Positions 25,873 to 35,073 of a stretch of 64,000 bases of DNA are shown here, piece after piece. This DNA is from Kitasatospora sp. MMS16-BH015 (lineage in GTDB: Bacteria; Actinomycetota; Actinomycetes; Streptomycetales; Streptomycetaceae). Position 1 is the stretch's first letter; each line of letters begins with the position of its first letter. The DNA is taken from the NCBI RefSeq assembly GCF_002943525.1, contig NZ_CP025394.1, positions 2,356,001 through 2,420,000 of the forward strand. The letters run 5' to 3'. The notes beneath the pieces are model-generated. The model was given only the letters and a program-made list of their open reading frames with translations, had not been told where the DNA came from and searched no databases. Both the position numbers and the translations under genes were made by a program.

Positions 25873-28800
25873 ATGACGATCAACCCATCCGTCGCGGCGC
25901 ATCCTCTGCGACATCGGCTGCGGGAGTGGAACGCCGCCTGGAAACGCGGGGAGGTCATGGGAGAGCGGGTCGCGCGCGAGCTGCACTTCGGATCGCTGCT
26001 GGACCTGCTGCCCGCCGATCCCGGCGCGTGCGCCGTCGCGGCGCCGTCCGCGCGCGGGCGCAGCCCGCTGTCCTACCCGCGGCTGCACGAATTCCTGGGG
26101 GGCGCCGGGCCGTTCGACGACCTCGGGCTGACCCCGGGGGATCGGTGCGCGATCGCGATCCCCGAAGGCCCCGAACTCGCGGTGTGCCTGCTCGCGGTCG
26201 GCACGCGCTGCGCCGCCGTGCCGATGAACCCGTGGAACCCCGAAGGGGAGGTCGCCACGGACCTGGCCGAGACGGCGGCGAAGGCGCTGATCGTCCCGGT
26301 CGGCACGGACTTCGACCACCTGCGGCGCGCGGCGCGGACGGCCGGGGTGGAGGTCGTGGATCTGTGCCCCGACCCGTCGGCGGCCGGACTCTTCACCCTG
26401 GCGGTCGACGGCCGGGCCGCCGCCGCGGCCGGCCTGCCCGCCGCCCGGCAGGCCGGGCGGCGGATCAACGGTCCGGAGGACATCGCGCTGGAGCTGTTCA
26501 CCTCCGGCACCTCCGGCCGCAAGAAGCGGGTGCCGATCCGGCTGCGCGATCTGGTCGTCGGCGCGTCCTGCATCGCCGCCGCGCTGGAACTGGGCCCGGA
26601 GGACCGCGGGTTCAACATGATGCCGCTGTTCCACGCCGGCGGCATCGTGCGGAACCTGTTCGCCCCCTTGCTCGCGGGCAGCTCCATGGTCTACTCCGAC
26701 GGGTTCGACCCTGCGGCGTTCTGGGACGAACTCGTCGGCGGCGGGGGCTTCACCTGGTACTACGCCTCACCCACCATGCACGACGGCATCCTGCACGAGG
26801 GCCGGGCGCGGACGGCCACGGCCCGGCTGCGCTTCGTCTGCAACGCCGCCGGCGACCTGCTGCCCTCCACGGCCGCGCGGCTGCGCGAGCGCTTCCAGGC
26901 CGCCGTCCTGCCCGGCTACGGCATGACCGAGTGCATGCCGATCGCGATCCCGCCGCTGGACTACCGGCTGGAACGCCAGGGCGCGAGCGGTCTGGTCCTG
27001 GGCCCCCGGGTGCGGATCCTCGACGAGCGGGGGCACCAGGCCCCGACCGGTGTCGACGGCCGGATCATGATCAGCGGCGTCCCGCTCGCGCGCATCGTCC
27101 AGGACGAGCCCGGGCCGGGCGAACCGCCGGTCCCGGCGGGCTGGTTCGACACCGGCGACCTCGGCCGGTTCGACGAGGACGGGTACCTCTACGTGGTCGC
27201 CCGCGCCAAGGACGTCATCAAACGCGGCGGAGAGACGATCGCGCCGGCCGAGATCGAGGACGTCGTGGTGGCGCACCCGGACGTGCGCGCCGCGCTGGCC
27301 TTCGCGGTCCCGCACCCGGTGCTGGGGGAGGTGGCCGGCTGTGTGGTCGTGCCGCACGCCGACCGGCGGGTCGACCTGGACGGCCTGGCCCCGGTCCTGT
27401 CGGCGAAGCTGGCCCCGGCCAAGTGGCCGATGCTCCTGGTCTACATGGACGACCTGCCCAAGGGCCCGACCGGGAAGGTCCTGCGCCTGCGGCTCGCCGG
27501 CCGGCTCGGGATCGACCAGGTCGACGAACGGACACCCGCGCGCCGACGCCTCCACGAAGCCATCTGCCCGCCGGTCGGCGCCCCGCTCACCGACTCGATC
27601 CCGGCGGAGCCGGTGGTCATCGAGCCGGACGAGCTGGTCGCCGCGATCCGCTCGTCCTGGCCGGCCGCGACGGACGTGTACGTCAGCTGCGATCCGGGCT
27701 CCGGCGTACTGCGCGCCGCGGTCGAAACAGCCGGGGCGGTCGGCTGCCCCGGCACAGCCGTGCCCGACGGCGACGCCCTCCGGGAAGCACTGCGCAGCGT
27801 CGTCCACGACTACCTGCTGCCACGCGCGGTGACCGTGCTCGAAGCCTTCCCCCGGCTGGCCGACGGCGAGCCGGACCGCGAGCAGCTCCAGGCCCTGACC
27901 GCCAGCGACCACCGACCCGAGGCCGGGGCCGGCGACGAGATCGAGGCGCACCTGCTCGCACAGTGGCGGACGCACCTCGGCGCGGACCGGGAGATCGACC
28001 TCGACAGCGACTTCTTCGACGACCTGGGCGGGGCCTCGCTCACCGCCGTGCAGATCATCGCCGAGCTCCGCACGCACTACGGCATAGCGCTGCCGCCGAC
28101 CGCCGTCTTCCGCCACCGGAGTGTGCGGGCCCTGGCGGCACTGGTCCGAGCCGGGGTCGCGGACCTCGGGGCCGACACCGAAGACGCCGGCCGCCCGGCG
28201 GCGCCGCTGCCCGGCGGACCGGCGCCGAGGCCGCAGACGGCGGTGGCGGCGCTGCTCACCCAGCTGGTGCCGCTGGCGCTGCTGCCGGCGGCTCTGCAGC
28301 TGGGACAGTTCGCGGCCTGGATCACGTTCTGGTGGTACCTGCGCGGCGACCTCGGACTCAGCGGCCTGTGGGTGATGTTCGCGGCCCTCGGGGCCGCCGT
28401 CGCCACCCGCAAGGTGGTGGCCCCGATCGCGGCGATCGGCCTCAAATGGGCCCTGGTGGGTCGGTACTGCCGGGGTGTCGCGCCGCTGTGGGGCCAGGCC
28501 TACCTGCGCTGGTGGCTCGCGCACCAGGTCCAGACCACCGTCGGGTTGGGCGTGTTCGGGCTCTCCTACCCGCTGACCGCGCTGTACTACCGGCTGATGG
28601 GGGCCCGGGTCGGGCGCCGGACCCGGATCGCGGCGACCGCGGACCTCGGCGAGTTCGACCTGCTCACGATCGGCGACGACGCGGTCGTCGACGAGGGCGC
28701 GATCGTGCGCCCCTTCGGTTTCGAGGGCGGGGCCATGAGCCTGCGGCCGATCCGCCTGGGCGCCGGCTGCTCGATCGGCACCCGCTCCACGGTGGTCCCC

Positions 28801-30570
28801 GGTGCGGACCTCCCGGCCGGCACCGAGCTCGCGCCGCTGGGCACCTCGACGAACCCGCGCTCACTCGACCAGGGCACCCGGGTGCTGTCCCGCGCGCTGG
28901 TCTACTCCCCGCCGTCCTGGCTCAAGGGCCTGGGCACGCTCATCAAGGGCGCCGTGACGGCCGGGGCCTGGATGCCGATGATCCTGCTCATCCACGCGCT
29001 CATGTCCACCATGGTCACGCGCGGCATCCACCTGCACGGCCCGGCGGACCTGCTGGTGCAGATGATGTCCCTGCAGCGCCTCCTGCGGGCCGTCACCGTG
29101 CTGGCCGTCTCGACCGTGACCGCACCGTTCCTGTACCTGGCCGGCGTCATCCTCGTGAAGTGGACCGTGATCGGCCGCTTCCGGGCCGACGACGACATCA
29201 CCAAGGCGTGGCCGAAGTTCGAGCGCTGGCTGGTGTGGAGACTGCTCCCGGACGGCGGCCTCGGCGGCGCCGGCCGGATCCTCGGCGCGAACTTCGCGGC
29301 GATCAGCGTCGTCCTCCGGCTGCTCGGCGCCAAGGTCGGCAAGCGCATCTACTGGCCCGGCTCCGGCCACGTCATGACCGAGTACGACCTGTTCGAATGC
29401 GGCGACGACGTGACGTTCGGCTCCCGCTCGACCTACCTCATGACGGACGCGCACGGCTCGCGACCGATCCGGATCGAGGCGGGCGCCAACGTCGCCGACC
29501 GCTGCGTCCTGGCCCCCGGGGTGATCGTGGAGCGCAACGCCGTCCTCGGCTCCGGGACCTACGCCCCGACCGGGTTCACCGCCCCGGCCGGCTCCACCTG
29601 GATCGGCCAGGACGGCCGCCTGCAGCCGATCGAGCTCGAACCGGCGACGCCGCGCCGGGCCGAGGCCGACACGCTGCGCCCGTACGCCCAGGCCATGTAC
29701 CACCGCCAGGCCCCGTACCGGGTCTGGCCGCTGGCCGCCCACATCGGGTTCAACCTCGCCAACGCCGTCTGGGCCGCGCTGTACCGGGCGGCCCCGCTGA
29801 GCGGCGCGCTGCTGATCACCTGGGAGCTACTCCGGGTCTCCCACGGCAGCCCGCACAGCACCGCAGCCCTGCTGGCCCTGACGCTGCTGCTGTACATCCC
29901 GCTGCACCTGGTCGGCGCCCTCGGCGCCACGGCCGTCGTGGTGGCCACCAAGCGCCGGATCATCGGCGGCCTGCGGACCAGCGGCGAGCACTTCTGGACC
30001 CAGGACTCGTACTGCCAGCGCTGGAAGATCCACACCGTGATCTCCTCGCTGACGGGCAACTGGTTCGGCGGTCGCAACCTGCTGGACTTCCTCGGCGGCT
30101 CCGCCTACCTCGTCTGGTTCTTCCGCTACCTGGGAGCCCGGATCGGGCGCGGCGTGTGCCTGTACCCCAACGGCGCCGACCCGATGATGGAGGAGGCCGA
30201 CCTCACCACGATCGGCGACGGCGCCTGCATCGACCAGGCCGTCCTGATAGCCCACCTCAACACCCGCGGCGAGTGGACGATGGGCACGATCGAGATCGGC
30301 GCGGGCGCCTGCCTGCGGGCTCAGTCCCGGGTCATGATGATGGGCTCGGTCGCCGAGGGCGCCACCCTGCTCGAGGGCACGCTGCTGCTCGCGGGTGACG
30401 CGGCCCTGCCTTTCTCGGTCTGGGACGGGTGGCCCGGTCAGGCGATCGCCGGCGGCGCACTCGAGCACCGGGTGGGTACGGCCGGCACTGGCGTCAGCAC
30501 GGGCACTGGCACTGGCACTGGCACTGGCACCGTGGACGCGGAGATCGCGAGCGAGCACCACTTCGCTTGA
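25873..30570 (+). CDS. Pls/PosA-like membrane NRPS: A-(degenerate A_C)-T-[TM-LbH]x3
   Basis: 1,565 residues. The adenylation domain (about 30-560) has P-loop LFTSGTSGRKKRVP near 207, GYGMTECMPI near 348, WFDTGDLGRFDEDGYLY near 425, KRGGETIAPAEIED near 450 and catalytic Lys in LPKGPTGKVLRLRL near 535. About 590-680 looks like a second A C-subdomain ending FPRLADGEPDREQL, with no catalytic Lys. The carrier domain has DDLGGASLTAVQII (phosphopantetheine Ser near 721). Three membrane blocks (about 787-880, 1030-1100, 1284-1362) each precede a left-handed beta-helix acyltransferase-like domain (about 909, 1151, 1421 onward). This is the architecture of epsilon-poly-lysine synthetase, which is about 250 residues shorter. 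Product unknown; homopolymer synthesis is inference. The start has an AGAGG site. Confidence 0.85.
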   Translation: MTINPSVAAHPLRHRLREWNAAWKRGEVMGERVARELHFGSLLDLLPADPGACAVAAPSARGRSPLSYPRLHEFLGGAGPFDDLGLTPGDRCAIAIPEGPELAVCLLAVGTRCAAVPMNPWNPEGEVATDLAETAAKALIVPVGTDFDHLRRAARTAGVEVVDLCPDPSAAGLFTLAVDGRAAAAAGLPAARQAGRRINGPEDIALELFTSGTSGRKKRVPIRLRDLVVGASCIAAALELGPEDRGFNMMPLFHAGGIVRNLFAPLLAGSSMVYSDGFDPAAFWDELVGGGGFTWYYASPTMHDGILHEGRARTATARLRFVCNAAGDLLPSTAARLRERFQAAVLPGYGMTECMPIAIPPLDYRLERQGASGLVLGPRVRILDERGHQAPTGVDGRIMISGVPLARIVQDEPGPGEPPVPAGWFDTGDLGRFDEDGYLYVVARAKDVIKRGGETIAPAEIEDVVVAHPDVRAALAFAVPHPVLGEVAGCVVVPHADRRVDLDGLAPVLSAKLAPAKWPMLLVYMDDLPKGPTGKVLRLRLAGRLGIDQVDERTPARRRLHEAICPPVGAPLTDSIPAEPVVIEPDELVAAIRSSWPAATDVYVSCDPGSGVLRAAVETAGAVGCPGTAVPDGDALREALRSVVHDYLLPRAVTVLEAFPRLADGEPDREQLQALTASDHRPEAGAGDEIEAHLLAQWRTHLGADREIDLDSDFFDDLGGASLTAVQIIAELRTHYGIALPPTAVFRHRSVRALAALVRAGVADLGADTEDAGRPAAPLPGGPAPRPQTAVAALLTQLVPLALLPAALQLGQFAAWITFWWYLRGDLGLSGLWVMFAALGAAVATRKVVAPIAAIGLKWALVGRYCRGVAPLWGQAYLRWWLAHQVQTTVGLGVFGLSYPLTALYYRLMGARVGRRTRIAATADLGEFDLLTIGDDAVVDEGAIVRPFGFEGGAMSLRPIRLGAGCSIGTRSTVVPGADLPAGTELAPLGTSTNPRSLDQGTRVLSRALVYSPPSWLKGLGTLIKGAVTAGAWMPMILLIHALMSTMVTRGIHLHGPADLLVQMMSLQRLLRAVTVLAVSTVTAPFLYLAGVILVKWTVIGRFRADDDITKAWPKFERWLVWRLLPDGGLGGAGRILGANFAAISVVLRLLGAKVGKRIYWPGSGHVMTEYDLFECGDDVTFGSRSTYLMTDAHGSRPIRIEAGANVADRCVLAPGVIVERNAVLGSGTYAPTGFTAPAGSTWIGQDGRLQPIELEPATPRRAEADTLRPYAQAMYHRQAPYRVWPLAAHIGFNLANAVWAALYRAAPLSGALLITWELLRVSHGSPHSTAALLALTLLLYIPLHLVGALGATAVVVATKRRIIGGLRTSGEHFWTQDSYCQRWKIHTVISSLTGNWFGGRNLLDFLGGSAYLVWFFRYLGARIGRGVCLYPNGADPMMEEADLTTIGDGACIDQAVLIAHLNTRGEWTMGTIEIGAGACLRAQSRVMMMGSVAEGATLLEGTLLLAGDAALPFSVWDGWPGQAIAGGALEHRVGTAGTGVSTGTGTGTGTGTVDAEIASEHHFA
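30502..30530 (+). repeat. Hexanucleotide tandem repeat (GGCACT), in frame
   Basis: About 4.8 copies of GGCACT near the 3' end of the NRPS-like gene encode a TGTGTGTGTG tail. Changes of copy number would keep the frame, so only the length of a flexible tail would vary. Confidence 0.8.
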
Positions 30571-30572
30571 TG

Positions 30573-30618
30573 CCCGCTCATCCCGGGACAGGACTCACCC
30601 TGTCCCGGGATGAGCGGG
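30573..30618. terminator. Perfect 20-bp stem hairpin
   Basis: CCCGCTCATCCCGGGACAGG pairs exactly with 30599-30618 around a six-base loop, starting two bases after the NRPS-like stop codon. No U-tract follows. It is a strong intrinsic-type terminator for actinobacteria. Confidence 0.85.
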
Positions 30619-30821
30619 AGGAGGGGCGCGGGGTCGACAGGAAGGGACCACCCCTGGCGACAGCGGCGATGGTCAGGGCGGCGGTCAGGAAGAAGCCACC
30701 CCCGCCGACGACGGCGATGGCCCTGCCACCCCCGAGCCCATGCCCACGCCGGCGGTCGACCAGTCCACCGAGGCGGCCCCGCTGCCAGTTCGACCGGGCC
30801 GGTTGCCGGCGAACTGGCACA

Positions 30822-31200
30822 CACCGGTGCCGGCTCCGCCACCGAGCACACCGCCGTCCTGAGCGAGCTGGTCGACGGGCTCCGGCTCGACGAGTTCCTC
30901 CTGACGGATCAGGACTGGGGCGGCCCGATCGGGCTCGGCGCGGCGGTGTCGCGGGCGGATCGCGTGGGCGGATCGCGTCCGGGGGATCGTGCTGGGCAAC
31001 ACCGCGTTCTGGCCCGTCGAACCGCCGGCGGACCGGGCGTTCGGCCTGGTCATGAGCAGCCGCCCCGCTCAGCGCCGCATCCCAGAGGAGAACCTCCTCG
31101 TGGAACGGTTCCTGCTCGGCAGGTCCGGTCCCGACCTGACCGCGGCCGAGGCCGACCACTACCGCCTAGTCCAACCCACGGCAGAGGCCCGCTGCGGCCT
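30822..31200 (+). pseudogene. Alpha/beta hydrolase (haloalkane-dehalogenase-like) broken by a 13-bp duplication
   Basis: Frame one gives TEHTAVLSELVDGLRLDEFL, then LTDQDWGGPIGLGAAVSRAD. QDWGGPIG is the nucleophile elbow (Asp type) of haloalkane-dehalogenase-like hydrolases. After a 13-bp tandem duplication at 30953-30978 the frame shifts to VLGNTAFWPVEPPADRAFGL, then SSRPAQRRIPEENLLVERFL and GPDLTAAEADHYRLVQPTAE. The N-terminus and the C-terminal histidine region are missing. Neighbouring DNA to 31640 also looks decayed. Confidence 0.8.
30953..30978. repeat. 13-bp tandem duplication causing a frameshift
   Basis: GGGCGGATCGCGT is present twice head to tail (30953-30965 and 30966-30978) inside the hydrolase pseudogene. 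Removing one copy restores ADRVRGIVLGNTAF in frame. Confidence 0.85.
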
Positions 31201-31647
31201 CGCGGTCGCACCTCGCGCCGCTCCGTGCTTGCCGAGGCCCCCCACCTACCCCTGCACCGCCTCGTCACCGCCCTCGCCGAAGCCGAGCACCGGGGCGAGA
31301 GCCACCCTGCACAAGGGTCCGGGCCCCGCCGCCTCGCTGCTCGCCGACCGGATCACCGCCGCCGGCCTGTTCGCCCGGGTCCGCGCACTCCGCCGCCCGG
31401 CCGACCGTCTGACCGCTCACCGAGCACCGAGCACCAGCGCCCGCATCCCGGCTCTCGTGAGGAACCCGCCACATGAGTGCGTCTACCCCCGCCCCTCGTA
31501 CGCTCGCCGCCCGCTGACGAGGAGCTGCTCCGGGCCGCCCTCGAAGACACCTCCTGGGGCGGCTGTGTGCCGAGCCGAGCCACACCGACACCCCGCTGCT
31601 GACCGTGCTCGGCCTGCGGCACAAGAGCCCACCCGGGCAGCTGAAGC
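31201..31647. other. Decayed region, no intact gene
   Basis: Open plus-strand frames run through here but none keeps recognisable homology. A short frame from an ATG at 31472 (MSASTPAPRTLAARR) ends at once. A run reading EELLRAALEDTSWGG follows, then LLTVLGLRHKS in another frame, which suggests a further unrecognised pseudogene. Confidence 0.45.
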
Positions 31648-31681
31648 CGAGGGGCCCGCAGGCAGACCTGCGGGCCCCTCG
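31648..31681. terminator. Hairpin, 15-bp perfect stem, four-base loop
   Basis: CGAGGGGCCCGCAGG pairs with CCTGCGGGCCCCTCG around CAGA. It lies 19 bp beyond the GntR stop codon on the minus strand. Confidence 0.8.
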
Positions 31682-31699
31682 TGGCGTCCCCGGAGGGCG

Positions 31700-32479
31700 T
31701 CACTGCTCCTCGGTCAGGTGGGCCGTGAAGCTGAAGCGGTCGCCGCGGTAGAGGGAGCGGACGCATTCGACCGGCGCGCCGGTGTGGTCGCGGGTGATGC
31801 GGTTGAGGAGGAGCATCGGGAGGGCCGGGCTGGTGCCGATGAGTTGGACCTCGCGGGGGGAGGCGAGGACGGTCTCGATGCGTTCGTCGGCGTCCGCGAA
31901 GGTGGTGCCGTGGGTGCGGAGGTGGGCGTAGAGGGAGGTGGCGGGGTCGAACTCGGCCTGGAGGGAAGGGAATCGGGCCACCGAGAGGTAGGTGCTCTCC
32001 AGGCCGACCTGTTCGTCGTCGGCGAGCAGGAGGCGTTCGAGGTGGTGGACCGGGGCGCCCGGGGGGATGTGCAGGGCGGCGGCCAGGGCGGGGGTGGCGG
32101 GGAGTTGCTCGAAGACGACCGGGCGGCGGCCGGGGCGGCGGCCCTGGCGGCGGACGCCCTCGGTGTAGCTGGCCAGGGTGAGGGGCTGGACGAGCTTGGG
32201 CTGCCCGGCCACCGAGGAGCGGCCGCTGCGCTGGACCCGGCCTTCGAGCCGGAGCTCGCGGATCGCCTGGCGGACCGTCATCCGGGAGACGCCGAACCGG
32301 TCGGCGAAGACCCGTTCGGTGGGCAGCGGGGCGCCCGGCCCGAGTTCGTCCAGGACGGCGTCGATCTTCTGCTTGACCTGGAAGTACTTCGGCGGCTCGC
32401 CGTGGTCCGGCACCCCGGCGCGGGCCGCCGCCAGCGGCGGCGGGGAGGGGGCTGGGGCCGGAGGGAGATCGCTGGTCAC
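31700..32479 (-). CDS. GntR/HutC-family regulator, DasR-like
   Basis: 259 residues. The winged helix (about 28-95) reads LPTERVFADRFGVSRMTVRQ followed by AIRELRLEGRVQRSG. The UTRA domain includes LTLASYTEGVRRQGRRPGRR, HHLERLLLADDEQVGLESTY and a terminal VECVRSLYRGDRFSFTAHL. These blocks track DasR, the N-acetylglucosamine-responsive repressor of Streptomyces, from memory. The site upstream of the neighbouring phosphoesterase (35074-35093) resembles the DasR box. A GTG start follows a TACGCT -10 by seven bases, so the mRNA is probably leaderless. Ligand specificity is not proven. Confidence 0.85.
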   Translation of the reverse strand: MTSDLPPAPAPSPPPLAAARAGVPDHGEPPKYFQVKQKIDAVLDELGPGAPLPTERVFADRFGVSRMTVRQAIRELRLEGRVQRSGRSSVAGQPKLVQPLTLASYTEGVRRQGRRPGRRPVVFEQLPATPALAAALHIPPGAPVHHLERLLLADDEQVGLESTYLSVARFPSLQAEFDPATSLYAHLRTHGTTFADADERIETVLASPREVQLIGTSPALPMLLLNRITRDHTGAPVECVRSLYRGDRFSFTAHLTEEQ

Positions 32480-32486
32480 GGGTGCG

Positions 32487-32492
32487 AGCGTA
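32487..32492 (-). promoter_or_regulatory. TACGCT -10 element, leaderless GntR gene
   Basis: On the minus strand TACGCT lies seven bases before the GTG at 32479, and no ribosome-binding site is present. Confidence 0.45.
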
Positions 32493-32527
32493 GCCGAGGC
32501 CCTGGCTGGGCCTCGGCCGTACGCACG

Positions 32528-32602
32528 GGAGAGCGGTGAGCCGGGGAGCGGTGGGCTGGAGAGCGGTGAGCCGGAGAGCGGTGAGCCGGAGAGCGGTCAG
32601 CT
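32528..32602. repeat. Five 15-bp tandem units over the phosphoesterase stop
   Basis: Units of GGAGAGCGGTGAGCC start at 32528, 32543, 32558, 32573 and 32588. Units 1, 3 and 4 are identical. The last unit contains the stop codon complement (32597-32599) of the phosphoesterase gene. Confidence 0.9.
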
Positions 32603-35032
32603 GCCGAAGGTCAGGCCCAGGTCGTCCAGGTAGCCGTCGTCGTCCGTGCCGCCGCTGCGGGTGAAGGAGACCGCGAAGCGGACCGCGGCGGTGCCGGTCG
32701 GGACGGTGCCGGTGGCCTGCTCGCGGAGCAGCACGGTCTGGTTGTTCCGCTGGGCCGGGGTGACGGGGGCCAGGGTGGCGGTGCCGAGGGCGGCGCCGCT
32801 CGCGTCGAGGAAGGTCGCGACCACCCCGGCGCTGTCACCCTGGGTGCTGTAGCCGCCGATCCAGCCGGAGAGGCTGTACGGCAGCGTGCCGGTGGCGATC
32901 CGCGCGGACTGGCCGGAGACGTCCACGGTCTGGGTCATCTGGGCGGAGGCGTACGGGCCGCCGTCGAAGAAGGCGCCGCCCGGGGTGGCCGGGGCCTGCG
33001 GGCCCTGGGCGGTGGTGGGGTACGAGGGGGCGCCGTAGCAGACCTGCTGCGGCTGGTTGCTGGTGGCCGTCCAGCCGGAGGCCGGGTGGCCGCCCGAGCC
33101 GGTGCCACAACTACCGTTCTCGGCATCGGAGTTGGCGATCGGAACGGTGTAGAGCGAGCCCGAGTTCACGGTGTAGGTGAAGGTGGTGGTGCCGCTCGCG
33201 CCGGTGGCGTCGGTGGCCGTGGCGGTCACCGTGGCGGTGCCGGCGGCGGTCGGGGTGCCGGAGATCAGGCCGGTGGAGGAGCCGATCGAGAGGCCCGCGG
33301 GCAGGCCGGCGGCCGTCCAACTCAGGCTCTGGGCCGGGTCGGAGTCGGTGGCGGCCAGCTGGAGGGAGGTGGCGGTGCCGGTGGTCGCGGTCTGCGCGCC
33401 CGGGCCGGTGACGGTGACGGTGTTGCCCGGCTGCGCGCCACCGGTGAAGACCTCGTTGAACGGGGTGGCCCACTTGTCGTTGTTCGTCATGGTGGCCAGG
33501 CCGAGCGCCCCCTCGATCACCCGGGCGCTGCTGTAGTGGTCGTACCGGTTGGCGTCCTGGTACCCGGCCTTGACCGTGCCCTGCGAGCCGATCGCCAGCG
33601 TCATCACCTGGTTGGTCTGGCCGGGCCCGAAGCCGCCGGGCGAGCCGGCGCCGTCCTCGTCGAAGGTGAGCAGCAGCAGTGACTTCTGCTGCGTCCAGGC
33701 CGGGGAGTTGAAGAGGGTGGGCAGGGTCTGACCGAGCCAGGTGTCGCCCGGGCCGATGCCGCAGTCCTCCATGTCGTAGCAGGAGTCCGGGTCGAACCAG
33801 ACGAAGTTCGGGGTGGTGGCGGCCGACTTGAGGTCGGTGTTCAGGAACTGCGTCATCGGCTGCCAGTGCGCCTGGCAGTAGGCGTTGTCGTTCTTCATCT
33901 TCGCCGCGTAGTAGAACGGCACGTCGTCCGGGGAGTACTCGCCGCTGCCGGTGGTCTGGCAGTTGCTGGTCTGGGTCTGGGTGTACTGCTTCCAGGTCTT
34001 GCCGACGGCGTCCAGGTTGTCGCCCAGGCCGTTGTTGGTGGCGGTGCAGGCCGTGCTGGTGATGCAGTTGGCGTTGCCGCCGCCGACGGCCTGGCTGCTG
34101 CGGCCGTAGGAGTTGCCGAAGGCGATCTGCTCGTAGTTCGGGTCCGAATTGTGGGTGCCCGCGTGGTAGTTGGTGAAGAGCGAGCCCATCGGCACCAGGG
34201 TGTTGTTGATGTACGGCGCGGCCGAGTTGCCGATGATGCCGGCGCCGCCGTCGGCGGTGTTGGAGCTCGCCGAGTAGTTGTTGTTCTCCATCATCACCAC
34301 GAAGACGTGGTCGTAGGCCGGCACGGTGGAGGCCGGGACGGCCAGGGTCGGGGCGGTGACCGGGGTGTCCAGGGTGAGCGAGAGGTCGTCGGCCAGGCCG
34401 TCGTTCTGGGTGCCGGTCATGGTGAAGTCGACGGTGGTGGTGATCGAGCGCGTGCCGGCCGGTACGGCGGTGGTGGTGCTGCGCTGGACGAACTTGGTGA
34501 CGCCGCCCCGGTCGGCGGCCAGGGCCGGGGCGATCGAGGAGGTGCCGAGCGAACTCCCGTTGGCCGCACGGTAGGTGAGGGTGACGCCGGCGGCGTCGTT
34601 GTAGCTGCCGACCCCGCCGAGCCAGGCCGAGGCGGTGGAGTGCACGCCGCCCGCGTCGATCGCGGCGGCGGCCGAGGAGACGTCGGTGGTCTGGGTCATC
34701 TCGGAGGAGCCGCGCGAGCCGCCCTGGAAGTACGCGCCGCCCTTGGTCGGCGAGCCCGGGGTGCTGGTGGCGGCCCCGGTGGGCACGCCGTAGCAGTTGA
34801 TCACCGGGTCGCCGGAGACCAGCTGCCAGCCGGGCACGGTGGTCTCCTCCCACCCGCCCGGGCTGCACTGCGAGGTCTCGGCACCGCCGTTGAGCAGCAG
34901 GTTCGCGCTCTGGATGGCGGCCGCGGCGGGCAGCGGCGCAAGCGCGGCGGCCGAGCCGGCCGCCAGGGCGGCGAGGGTCAGGAGGAGGGTGGTGCGGCGG
35001 GGGCGCGGTGCGGCAGATCGGTTTCCGCTCAC
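32597..35032 (-). CDS. Secreted phosphoesterase / phospholipase C-type enzyme with beta-sandwich flanks
   Basis: 811 residues. The GTG at 35032 with a GGAAGGA site gives a signal peptide (RRTTLLLTLAALAAGSAAAL, then APLPAAAA). An N-terminal beta-sandwich (about 40-180) is followed by a phosphoesterase/acid-phosphatase domain (about 190-550) with YDHVFVVMMENNNYS, HNSDPNYEQIAFGNSYG, VWFDPDSCYDMEDCGIGPGD and LLLTFDEDGAGSPGG, the metal-binding Asp/Glu/His pattern of PF04185 enzymes. A He_PIG/Ig-like spacer (STGLISGTPTAAGTATV) follows. The C-terminal sandwich (NSDAENGSCGTG, QMTQTVDVS) repeats the N-terminal one. Exported, probably for phosphate-ester scavenging. Confidence 0.87.
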   Translation of the reverse strand: MSGNRSAAPRPRRTTLLLTLAALAAGSAAALAPLPAAAAIQSANLLLNGGAETSQCSPGGWEETTVPGWQLVSGDPVINCYGVPTGAATSTPGSPTKGGAYFQGGSRGSSEMTQTTDVSSAAAAIDAGGVHSTASAWLGGVGSYNDAAGVTLTYRAANGSSLGTSSIAPALAADRGGVTKFVQRSTTTAVPAGTRSITTTVDFTMTGTQNDGLADDLSLTLDTPVTAPTLAVPASTVPAYDHVFVVMMENNNYSASSNTADGGAGIIGNSAAPYINNTLVPMGSLFTNYHAGTHNSDPNYEQIAFGNSYGRSSQAVGGGNANCITSTACTATNNGLGDNLDAVGKTWKQYTQTQTSNCQTTGSGEYSPDDVPFYYAAKMKNDNAYCQAHWQPMTQFLNTDLKSAATTPNFVWFDPDSCYDMEDCGIGPGDTWLGQTLPTLFNSPAWTQQKSLLLLTFDEDGAGSPGGFGPGQTNQVMTLAIGSQGTVKAGYQDANRYDHYSSARVIEGALGLATMTNNDKWATPFNEVFTGGAQPGNTVTVTGPGAQTATTGTATSLQLAATDSDPAQSLSWTAAGLPAGLSIGSSTGLISGTPTAAGTATVTATATDATGASGTTTFTYTVNSGSLYTVPIANSDAENGSCGTGSGGHPASGWTATSNQPQQVCYGAPSYPTTAQGPQAPATPGGAFFDGGPYASAQMTQTVDVSGQSARIATGTLPYSLSGWIGGYSTQGDSAGVVATFLDASGAALGTATLAPVTPAQRNNQTVLLREQATGTVPTGTAAVRFAVSFTRSGGTDDDGYLDDLGLTFGS

Positions 35033-35073
35033 GGCGGGGCGTCCTTCCAACGGGGGGTCGGGCACACGGGGCT

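Noticed and set aside
30502-30530. Hexanucleotide repeat as a phase-variation switch
   Set aside because: The unit is a multiple of three, so slippage cannot change the frame; only a short flexible tail would vary.
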